NCBI RefSeq assembly: GCF_002272075.1
Contig: NZ_NPBJ01000006.1
Location: forward strand, 1-64,000
Direction: 5' to 3'
Source of the DNA: Terribacillus saccharophilus
GTDB lineage: Bacteria > Bacillota > Bacilli > Bacillales > Amphibacillaceae
Length of the DNA: 64,000 nucleotides
Positions within the stretch are counted from its first letter, which is position 1. Each line of letters begins with the position of its first letter. Made by a program: the position numbers and the translations under genes. Positions 19,223-26,553 of the stretch are shown here, piece by piece. The notes below the pieces were generated by a model, which did not search any database, was not told where the DNA came from, and saw only the letters and a program-made list of their open reading frames with translations.

Positions 19223-20428
19223 TTACTGTATGTTCTCATATAATGAAAACATCGGAATAACTACTGCTGTTACAATACTTCCAACCATAGCTGATAAGAT
19301 TAGGATTAGAATAGGCTCCAACATCGCCTTCAACCTTTCAGCAGCATAATCCAATTCCTGTTCGTAAAAGTCTGCCGCCCGGTGGAGTAAGCTATCCAAT
19401 GAACCTGATTTCTCTCCAACTCGAATCATTTGCGTGACCATTGGCGGAAATGCCCAATGTTTCTCCATCGGGGTAGCAAGCGAGTCACCCTTTTCAACTG
19501 TTTCGTAGCAATCTTGGATTATATGTTCCATAAGTTTATTCTGCAAAATCCGACTAGAGATCTGTAAAGTATCAAGAATCGGTACAGAACTTTCCAATAG
19601 TGAGCTCATTGTTCTTGTCATTCGAGCAAGAATTGCTTTTTGATAGAAGCTGCCTAGTACTGGAATCTTTAATTTCACAGTGTCCATGAACAGCTTACCT
19701 TTTGGCTTAGATACAACTATTCGATATAACACTACACAAAGCAATAAGAAAAGTACCCCAAAATACCAGTATTTCTGCATACTTTCCGATAAGCTTAGTA
19801 CAAATGCTGTATACGTAGGAAGCTCGGCATCCATAGTTTCGAACATGCTTGTAAATTGAGGAAAGACCACAACTAAAAGCGCTATACATATAGCAACTGC
19901 AACAAACGCAACAAGTACCGGATAACTCAAAGCTGTAATAACTTTCTGTCGCATATCATATTGCTTCTCATAATAGACAGCCATCTTATTTAGAACATCA
20001 TCCAGTTCCCCGCTCGCTTCACCAGCTCGGATCATGTTTACGAATAACTCCGGAAATATTTTAGGATGCTTTGCAACAGCATCTGAGAAACGGACACCTT
20101 CGACCAAATCTGAACGCACATATTTAAGAGTCTCTTTTAAAAACTTGTCCTTTGTCTGTTCTTGCAATAAACCTGTTGCCTCCACCAAAGGTACACCAGC
20201 CTCTATCAAAGTGGACAATTGGCGAAGAAAGATAATAAATTCCTTCTTCTTCACTCTTTTACCAAATGATAGTTCTTTATTCAAAGTACGATTCAATTCT
20301 TTTAACTCAAAGACAATCATTTGCTGTGATTGAAGCTTCTCTAATGCTTCTCCACGACTTTCTGCTTGGACTTTCCCTCTTTTGGGTTTACCGAGAATGT
20401 CTCGGGCATTGTATTGAAAGTAATGCAT
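19223..20428 (-). CDS. pilC: Type IV pilus inner-membrane platform protein PilC
   Basis: The 401-residue GspF/PilC protein has two homologous cytoplasmic domains (about 65-190 and 270-390) with FLRQLSTLIEAGVPLVEA and RTMSSLLESSVPILDTL, separated by membrane helices (about 165-190, 215-235, 370-395). It couples the PilB and PilT motors to pilin insertion. Its ATG overlaps closely with the pilT stop. Confidence 0.94.
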   Translation of the reverse strand: MHYFQYNARDILGKPKRGKVQAESRGEALEKLQSQQMIVFELKELNRTLNKELSFGKRVKKKEFIIFLRQLSTLIEAGVPLVEATGLLQEQTKDKFLKETLKYVRSDLVEGVRFSDAVAKHPKIFPELFVNMIRAGEASGELDDVLNKMAVYYEKQYDMRQKVITALSYPVLVAFVAVAICIALLVVVFPQFTSMFETMDAELPTYTAFVLSLSESMQKYWYFGVLFLLLCVVLYRIVVSKPKGKLFMDTVKLKIPVLGSFYQKAILARMTRTMSSLLESSVPILDTLQISSRILQNKLMEHIIQDCYETVEKGDSLATPMEKHWAFPPMVTQMIRVGEKSGSLDSLLHRAADFYEQELDYAAERLKAMLEPILILILSAMVGSIVTAVVIPMFSLYENIQ

Positions 20429-21469
20429 TTAAACACCCCACTCTTCCAAAAATGGCGCTACTTGATCCATCGTAACTATTCCTGAAGCGACCATCTTGCG
20501 AATACTCATATCCATCGTGTGCATTCCTTGATCACGCGAAGTCTGCATGATACTCGGAATTTGATGCATTTTACCGTTACGTATTAGATTCTTAATGGCT
20601 GATGTACTGATTAGCAGTTCAGTCAGTGCTTTTCTTCCTTGTCCATCAGAACGTCTCACTAAACGCTGCGACAATACTGCAGTTAATACGCTGGCAAGCT
20701 GAATACGGATTTGCGGCTGTTGTTCAGCTGGGAATACATCCACAATTCGATCTATTGTTTGTGAAGCGGAACTCGTATGCAGTGTTGCCAGTACAAGATG
20801 CCCTGTTTCTGCAGCTGTAATTGCTGTCGAAATCGTCTCCAAATCTCGAAGCTCCCCTACTAGGATTACATCCGGATCCTGCCGCAAACAAGCACGTAAA
20901 CCATTTGCGAAGTTATCTGTATCCAATCCAACCTCACGTTGATCAATAATGCACTGATTATGCTTATGTAAGTACTCAATAGGATCTTCTAGAGTAATAA
21001 TATGCCGCTGCATGCTGGTGTTCATATGATGAATCATTGCAGCCAATGTTGTGCTTTTACCGCTTCCAGTAGGTCCGGTCACTAGTAGCAGACCCTGTGG
21101 CTTGCCCGACAGAACCTTCAGCACATCCGGTAAATCAAGATCTTCCAGAGTCGGTACATTCCTTGGCACTACTCTTACTGCTAATGACACACATCCGCGT
21201 TGATGATATACATTAATACGAAAACGAGAGACTCCTGGAATGCTATAGGAAAGATCTACTTCCCCTACCTCTTTAAACCGCTCCCACAATTTCTCACTCA
21301 AGATCGCCTTTGCCATCTGCTCCGTATCAGCAGGAGTTAGGTTTTCACTATGATGGCGCCTTAGCACACCATGCACACGAAAAACTGGCGGAACAGCAAC
21401 CGTCATATGAATATCTGAAGCTTTAATTTCCATAGCAGTAATTAATAATTCATCAAATGTCTCTTTCAT
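20429..21469 (-). CDS. pilT: Pilus retraction ATPase PilT
   Basis: This 346-residue hexameric ATPase has Walker A GPTGSGKSTTLAAM (about 130), an Asp box, Walker B DPDVILVGELRD and His box HLVLATLHTSSA. The C-terminal AIKNLIRNGKMHQI matches the AIRNLIRE signature that distinguishes retraction motors. Its presence implies dynamic, retractable pili suited to twitching or DNA uptake. It sits between pilB and pilC with very short gaps. Confidence 0.95.
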   Translation of the reverse strand: MKETFDELLITAMEIKASDIHMTVAVPPVFRVHGVLRRHHSENLTPADTEQMAKAILSEKLWERFKEVGEVDLSYSIPGVSRFRINVYHQRGCVSLAVRVVPRNVPTLEDLDLPDVLKVLSGKPQGLLLVTGPTGSGKSTTLAAMIHHMNTSMQRHIITLEDPIEYLHKHNQCIIDQREVGLDTDNFANGLRACLRQDPDVILVGELRDLETISTAITAAETGHLVLATLHTSSASQTIDRIVDVFPAEQQPQIRIQLASVLTAVLSQRLVRRSDGQGRKALTELLISTSAIKNLIRNGKMHQIPSIMQTSRDQGMHTMDMSIRKMVASGIVTMDQVAPFLEEWGV

Positions 21470-21480
21470 CTTGCCTCTCC

Positions 21481-23103
21481 TTAACTATCCACGGTAATCC
21501 GCAGAACCTCTTCCACTGTTGTCATTCCTTGTAATGCCTTCTCTAATCCATCATCAATTAACATTTTCATGCCATTTTCTATTGCAGCTTGTTTGATTTC
21601 ATCTACTGAGCGATTCTTTATTAGTAAATCACGTATCTGGTCGTCTACAACAAGCAGCTCATGAACTGCCATTCGCCCTTTATAACCTGTCTGCTTGCAA
21701 CTGTTGCATCCTCTACCTCGGTATAAAATTTCATTATCTAAGCTATGTCGTCCCAACAACTCTGCTTCCACTGATGATGGGGAGTAAGCTTCCTTACAAT
21801 CTCGACAAATTCGTTTAACGAGCCGCTGTGACACAACACCGGAAACTGAAGAAACGACCAAGTACGGTTCAATTTTCATGTCCATTAATCGTGGTATAGA
21901 TGCAATAGCGTTATTTGTATGTAATGTACTGAAAACAAGGTGACCGGTAAGTGATGCGCGAACTGCTATTTCCGCAGTTTCACTATCTCGTATTTCTCCG
22001 ACCATGATGATATTTGGATCTTGCCGGAGGATTGAACGCAGACCTGTTGCAAAGGTTAGACCGATATTGCTGTTAATCTGCATCTGATTCACACCTTGTA
22101 ACTCAAATTCAACAGGGTCCTCAACGGTTATGATATTGTACTGCTCACGATTCAAATGGTTAATTGATGCGTAAAGTCCTGATGATTTACCTGATCCGGT
22201 TGGACCTGTGAAAAGTATCAGCCCAGATGGTTGTTCAATTAAATGACTGTATTTTTTAAAGTTGTCTTCACTAAAATCAAGCTCGTCCAATCCTTTTATT
22301 ACATTACTTAGATCAAGTATCCGGATAACAACTTTCTCACCAAATACTGTGGGCAGAACACTGATACGCAAATCCACATGGGTATTTTCCATTTTGAGTT
22401 TAATTCGGCCATCTTGCGGAAGTCGTGTTTCAGTTATGTTCATGTTAGCCAGAATTTTCACACGTGCTACAACAGCTGCCTGAATTGATTTAGGCAATGT
22501 TCTTTCACGGCGAAGGTCCCCATCTATCCGATAGCGAACTTGTACTTCATTTTCATAAGGATCCATATGTATATCACTGGCTTTGAGCTGCACTCCTGCA
22601 GCAATCAACTGCTCGACAATTCGAATTGCAGGTGCTGCTTCTGCAGCAACATCATTTCGAGCTTCTCCAGTTTCAGCCTCCTTGTAAACAGCAGTAATAG
22701 CTTCCAGAATATCGGCTTTAGCTGCTATTACAGGCTTAATGGAAAACCCAGTGTACATTTCCATATCATCGATTGCGTAGTAGTCCATCGGATCATGCAT
22801 CGCGACTGTTAGGATATTGTTCTCTCTGCTTAACGGAATAATAATATGCTTACGAGCAAATTGAATCGGTACAAGCTTCACCAACTCGAATTGGAAAGGA
22901 TAGCGGAAAAGAGAAACATGAGGAATGCCAAGCTGGAATTCTAGTACTTCAATTAATTGCTGTTCCGTTATGTATCCTTTTTCGAGTAGCAAATCCCCGA
23001 GTTTCTGCCCCGGCTGCTGCTCTCTTATAGCAGCTACAATTTGCTCCTCCGTCACTAGTCCAGCTTTCTTCAGCAATTCACCCAGTTTCATCTTTTTAGC
23101 CAT
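21481..23103 (-). CDS. pilB: Pilus extension ATPase PilB with tandem c-di-GMP-binding MshEN repeats
   Basis: The 540-residue motor has Walker A GPTGSGKSSG, Walker B DPNIIMVGEIRD and a tetracysteine zinc site (CRDC, then CNSC). The N terminus has two consecutive copies of the MshEN pattern: K6-L-G...G15...Q29 and K34-L-G...G43...Q57 (KLGELLKKAG, KLGDLLLEKG, each ending in Gln 23 residues after its Lys). In MshE and clostridial PilB this motif binds c-di-GMP. ATG 23101-23103 is preferred, with GGAAGTGG upstream; a TTG ten codons earlier lacks support. A gap of about 100 bp with a possible promoter separates it from the minor pilins. Confidence 0.94.
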   Translation of the reverse strand: MAKKMKLGELLKKAGLVTEEQIVAAIREQQPGQKLGDLLLEKGYITEQQLIEVLEFQLGIPHVSLFRYPFQFELVKLVPIQFARKHIIIPLSRENNILTVAMHDPMDYYAIDDMEMYTGFSIKPVIAAKADILEAITAVYKEAETGEARNDVAAEAAPAIRIVEQLIAAGVQLKASDIHMDPYENEVQVRYRIDGDLRRERTLPKSIQAAVVARVKILANMNITETRLPQDGRIKLKMENTHVDLRISVLPTVFGEKVVIRILDLSNVIKGLDELDFSEDNFKKYSHLIEQPSGLILFTGPTGSGKSSGLYASINHLNREQYNIITVEDPVEFELQGVNQMQINSNIGLTFATGLRSILRQDPNIIMVGEIRDSETAEIAVRASLTGHLVFSTLHTNNAIASIPRLMDMKIEPYLVVSSVSGVVSQRLVKRICRDCKEAYSPSSVEAELLGRHSLDNEILYRGRGCNSCKQTGYKGRMAVHELLVVDDQIRDLLIKNRSVDEIKQAAIENGMKMLIDDGLEKALQGMTTVEEVLRITVDS

Positions 23104-23232
23104 AATTCCACTTCCATTCTTAAGTTTATACAAAATTTTTCCGGTCTCTTGCTATTAGATTACTAATAATATAGTCTTAGATTAAATCCAAAAGCAATAC
23201 TTTAGACGGATATTCGTTGAAGTTATATTCTA

Positions 23233-23613
23233 TTATTTAATAGGGATTTTTTCTCTCCTGTGACCATCGGTTGCATCAAAGGTTATGTCTAATAAAATCT
23301 CATTCTCGTTATTTTCGTTTACATTAGCCTCTAATGTGATCTTATTATTATCAATTTCAATTTCTTTTGGCAGCTGTCCCAGTGTCTCTTCCAGAGAATC
23401 ATGTGTTGCATTTTTTTGATTGATGAAAGTACTTACATACAAAGTGGCCATATTGGACAAATCTGACTCAAGCGTAGCTTCTTCCTGTTTATTCATTTGT
23501 AAGGTAGTGGTCAAAAGCTGCGAGAAAAGTATTGTTCCTAAAATTGTCAGCAATACAATTATCCAAAGGACTAGTACCAAAGCGGCCCCTCTTTCATTAT
23601 GGAGTCTGCACAT
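23233..23613 (-). CDS. PilX/GspK-like minor prepilin
   Basis: The 126-residue protein starts MCRLHNERGAALVLVLWIIV, a class III prepilin leader with cleavage after Gly9 and Ala at +1, without Glu5. This fits PilX_N or GspK-type minor pilins. AAGGAGG precedes the ATG, which overlaps the end of the preceding prepilin gene by 17 bp. The C-terminal domain is small, rich in Asn and Glu and without cysteines in the globular part. Likely part of the pilus priming complex. Confidence 0.75.
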   Translation of the reverse strand: MCRLHNERGAALVLVLWIIVLLTILGTILFSQLLTTTLQMNKQEEATLESDLSNMATLYVSTFINQKNATHDSLEETLGQLPKEIEIDNNKITLEANVNENNENEILLDITFDATDGHRREKIPIK

Positions 23614-24049
23614 CGGTTTCCTCCTTGTTAATCAAAAATTTAATAGCAGTACCTCTAGTAACAGGAGTGTTTTCAGAATTTTGAACTTCAAATTCTGCCT
23701 GGATAAGACCTGTAACGTTATTCTCGTTATACTTACATAAAGTTACTTTACTTTGATACGGGGTACCTCCTACTACTTCATTCTTAGGAAGCGACACTGT
23801 TTCTAAAGCTTGTTGTGAAGAACACTCAGCAAGTGTTGAAGTATTCCCTATTATTTTTTGAATATCTGATAGAGTTTCAAACTTTGAAGCCACAACTTGA
23901 GCAGCTTCATTTGTCCTTAATGATTCACCATTAACTCTATTATGAATAGCTGCCTGAGTGAACATAGGAATAAAAGCAATTATGATAATAGCTAGAATAG
24001 TTATACTGACTAAAATTTCAATTAACGTGAAGCCATGTTGTTCTTTCAC
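23597..24049 (-). CDS. PilV/GspI-like minor prepilin
   Basis: This 150-residue prepilin begins MKEQHGFTLIEILVSITILA: cleavage after Gly6, Phe +1, Glu +5. The globular domain has two cysteines (AECSSQ and TLCKYN), a possible disulfide. The start is GTG 24047-24049 after GAGGTGG. It heads the minor pilin-pilBTC unit and diverges from the large prepilin gene only 37 bp away. Confidence 0.82.
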   Translation of the reverse strand: MKEQHGFTLIEILVSITILAIIIIAFIPMFTQAAIHNRVNGESLRTNEAAQVVASKFETLSDIQKIIGNTSTLAECSSQQALETVSLPKNEVVGGTPYQSKVTLCKYNENNVTGLIQAEFEVQNSENTPVTRGTAIKFLINKEETDVQTP

Positions 24050-24086
24050 TTATACCACCTCATCTTTAATATCGGGAGTGTTCTTT

Positions 24087-25859
24087 ATGTCGAATGAAAA
24101 AGGATTTACACTAATAGAACTACTTGCAGCACTTGTCCTTTTTAGTTTAATAACTATCTCGGCTGTTTCAGTAACTGCTCAGGCGCTTCAGCAAAATGGC
24201 AATGCTAAACTAACGAATAGTTTGCGAAATGATGCTACTTATGTAACACAAGTACTGCGCACCGCTTACGAGAACGACACATTGGACAATATGTGTGTCG
24301 AAAATGGTACCATTCAAACCGATGATATACATTTACAACTTACACCGGGTAATAGAATTAGTGAGATGAACTTCTCCTATCACGATGAAAATAGTTCTAA
24401 TTGCTTTCATTCTCAACCAGAGAAACAAACATTGCAAGTAAATTTTACTATATCTAAAATGGAAGACGATAAAATTATTGAGTCTTTTGACGTAGATACC
24501 GCCTTTACGAAGCCAACTGCTGATGACTTAACTGTTACTATTTCACAACCTACTCTCCCTCCTACCAACCCAGACGACGGTAAGGATGAAGAAGAACCAG
24601 GTGAACCGATAACTCCTGGAGAAGGGGAAGAAGATCCCGGAGATGGCGGAGAAGAGACACCAAGCAATCCTGACGAAGATCCGGAACCAGAAACACCCGA
24701 AGAACCAGATACGGATTCTCCTTTTGTCGATACTTGTAAAGTATTAGAAAATGAGATCGTTAAGACAAATACAGACAAAGGGAAAGGAAACGGTAGTGGA
24801 AGAGAAAGTAGCGTATACACTGGAGACACTACTCTTTCCGAGACACAATTCAATACGAATAACTATAATAGTGTAAAAGTATCAAACGGAAGTCTCGCCA
24901 TTCCAAACAGTGTCTCTATACATAAGATATTATTCGAAGTGGACCATAATTTTAATGTAAATGGCTCATTGGATCTCCAAGAATCTTCTGATACGAATAT
25001 CGGCCAGAAAACGTCTGTAAAACAAAACTTAGGTTTATTTGCTAAATCCTCTTTAGAAACTGGAACACTCTATATAACAAACCAGCTAACTGCTCATAAT
25101 CAATCCGTTCTAATGGTACACGGCAATGCCGAAGTTGGAAGCGGTCATTTCTTTACGAAGAGTGCAAGTTGTATAGGCGGAGATGCAACTTACAAAACCG
25201 ATCTTGAGTTCCAAAATTTCAGTACTTATATTTCTGGAGGAAAATTGACTGCACCTGTCCTGCGTATGTTCTCTCAATCAACCGTGAAAATGGAAAAAGC
25301 TGCTGAAATTACAGGAAATATAAATCTTGAAAACGACGCCCGTCTTGAAGTTGGTGAAGATATATATGCGGGTGGAGACACTACATTAAACAGCAGTGCA
25401 TATGTGAGTGCTAATGGACCCGGAACTTTCAAGAAAAGCTTGACCGTACGTAACAGTGCTGAACTTTCTCTCGACGGCAATGCTTCAGTAGGTGGGACTA
25501 CTCTTATTGAATCCAATGCTAAATTTATTATTGCTGGCTCGGCAACCTTTGGTAACGATATCACATTACGCAACAGTGGTGGACAGTTTACTGTCCATGA
25601 AAATACAACTGTTAACGGTTCAATTAACATGGATCAAGATGCCATTATGTACGTAAAAGGTAATGCTTATTTAAATGGTAATGTCCATGTGCCACAGAAT
25701 GCGAAAATAATTGCTGATGGTGACATCCACATCAAAGGTAAAATATCTCCTGACTGGGGCGGTGGCACTATATGCGCTAAAGGAGACATTAAAATGGATC
25801 AGCCATATACTGGTCACGAACTAAAAATCCTCCCCAACAACCAAAAATGCCAAAAATAA
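24087..25859 (+). CDS. Large prepilin with acidic Pro-rich stalk and beta-solenoid-like C-terminal domain
   Basis: This 590-residue protein has three parts. Residues 1-35 are a prepilin signal and assembly helix (MSNEKGFTLIELLAAL, cleavage after Gly5, Glu +5). Residues about 36-150 are a pilin-like head with two cysteines, and 150-215 a Pro/Glu/Asp/Gly linker. About 215-590 shows short repeats of the form (N/G)-G-x-hydrophobic-x-(A/V)-x-x-(N/D)-A, for example GNASVGGTTLIESNAKFII and GNAYLNGNVHVPQNAKI. The repeats resemble bactofilin-like or right-handed beta-helix rungs. The likely role is a pilus-tip or surface adhesin; no known adhesin is recognised. GGGAGTG precedes ATG 24087. It is transcribed opposite to every other pilus gene. 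Confidence 0.8.
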   Translation: MSNEKGFTLIELLAALVLFSLITISAVSVTAQALQQNGNAKLTNSLRNDATYVTQVLRTAYENDTLDNMCVENGTIQTDDIHLQLTPGNRISEMNFSYHDENSSNCFHSQPEKQTLQVNFTISKMEDDKIIESFDVDTAFTKPTADDLTVTISQPTLPPTNPDDGKDEEEPGEPITPGEGEEDPGDGGEETPSNPDEDPEPETPEEPDTDSPFVDTCKVLENEIVKTNTDKGKGNGSGRESSVYTGDTTLSETQFNTNNYNSVKVSNGSLAIPNSVSIHKILFEVDHNFNVNGSLDLQESSDTNIGQKTSVKQNLGLFAKSSLETGTLYITNQLTAHNQSVLMVHGNAEVGSGHFFTKSASCIGGDATYKTDLEFQNFSTYISGGKLTAPVLRMFSQSTVKMEKAAEITGNINLENDARLEVGEDIYAGGDTTLNSSAYVSANGPGTFKKSLTVRNSAELSLDGNASVGGTTLIESNAKFIIAGSATFGNDITLRNSGGQFTVHENTTVNGSINMDQDAIMYVKGNAYLNGNVHVPQNAKIIADGDIHIKGKISPDWGGGTICAKGDIKMDQPYTGHELKILPNNQKCQK

Positions 25860-25890
25860 AAGACCTATCCCCCAGGGATAGGTCTTTCCT
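25858..25890. terminator. Bidirectional terminator between large prepilin and yceI
   Basis: AAAGACCTATCCC (25859-25871) and GGGATAGGTCTTT (25875-25887) form a perfect 13-pair stem with a three-base loop, with T-rich flanks on both strands. It serves convergent genes. Confidence 0.85.
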
Positions 25891-25899
25891 ATATCCTTC

Positions 25900-26427
25900 T
25901 TACTCTACTACAAACTCAAAGTCAGCAGTGAACTTAACGTCTTTACCGATCAATACGCCGCCTGTTTCAAGTGCTGCGTTGTAAGTCAGGCCGTATGCTT
26001 CACGGTTGATTTTGCCTTCTACTTCGAAGCCGGCGATTGTGCTGCCGTCCATTGGGTTTTTGGAAGTGCCGTTGTATTCTACTTTGAATGTTTCTTCGTT
26101 AGTTACGTCTTTAATTGTGAAGTCTCCAGTGATTTCGAATTCATCATCGGATAATTTCTTCACGGATTTGCTTTTGAATGTCATGGCAGGATGGTTGGCT
26201 GCGTCGAAGAAGTCTCCGGATTGCAAGTGACCGTCGCGGTCCGGGTTGCCTGTGTTGATTGTAGCTGCTTGAATTGTTGCTGTGATGGAAGCGCTATTCA
26301 AATCATTCAAGTCTCCGCTGAATTGTACGTCGAAGTCTTCGAATTTCCCCTTAGCTTTAGATACCATCATATGTTTTACCGTAAATGAAATACTGCTGTG
26401 TGCTTTATCTAATTTCAAAACTGCCAT
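25900..26427 (-). CDS. YceI family polyisoprenoid-binding-like protein
   Basis: The 175-residue lipocalin-like beta-barrel has the YceI pattern HSSISFTVKHMMVSKAKG and later VKFTADFEFVVE. It has no signal peptide, so unlike E. coli YceI it should be cytoplasmic. The family binds amphiphilic isoprenoids; the physiological ligand here is unknown. It is monocistronic with a near-consensus promoter and a palindromic operator, so it is likely stress- or ligand-induced. Confidence 0.9.
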   Translation of the reverse strand: MAVLKLDKAHSSISFTVKHMMVSKAKGKFEDFDVQFSGDLNDLNSASITATIQAATINTGNPDRDGHLQSGDFFDAANHPAMTFKSKSVKKLSDDEFEITGDFTIKDVTNEETFKVEYNGTSKNPMDGSTIAGFEVEGKINREAYGLTYNAALETGGVLIGKDVKFTADFEFVVE

Positions 26428-26459
26428 GTTTGTTCCTCCTCAGTGGTATTTCTTTATTA

Positions 26460-26506
26460 AGTTACTTTACGTAAGTAACTATATATTAATCACTTCGTTA
26501 CGTCAA
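26460..26506 (-). promoter_or_regulatory. yceI promoter with overlapping palindromic operator
   Basis: TTGACG (26501-26506) and TATAGT (26478-26483) are 17 bp apart on the minus strand. A perfect dyad AGTTACTT-TACGT-AAGTAACT (26460-26480) overlaps the -10 and start site. It looks like a MarR- or HxlR-type repressor site; no such regulator gene is in the window. Confidence 0.75.
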
Positions 26507-26518
26507 GCATTACTTTAT

Positions 26519-26553
26519 AAAAAAAACATTCCTTTTACGAAGGAATGTTTTCA
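26519..26553 (-). terminator. Terminator after the diguanylate cyclase gene
   Basis: AAAACATTCCTT and AAGGAATGTTTT (26523-26551) form the stem, followed by a T run on the minus strand. The stem reaches into the last codons of the GGDEF gene. Confidence 0.8.

Noticed and set aside
23104-23232. Second c-di-GMP riboswitch before pilB
   Set aside because: Only a possible promoter was found; none of the conserved aptamer blocks is present.
23958-24086. Longer N terminus for the large prepilin
   Set aside because: It would overlap the divergent minor-pilin gene and put over 40 residues before the prepilin signal. GGGAGTG marks the ATG at 24087.
24413-24853. Long minus-strand ORF rich in Ser, Pro and Gly opposite the large prepilin gene
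   Set aside because: It mirrors the repetitive acidic linker codons of the plus-strand gene, has no ribosome-binding site and no recognisable domain.
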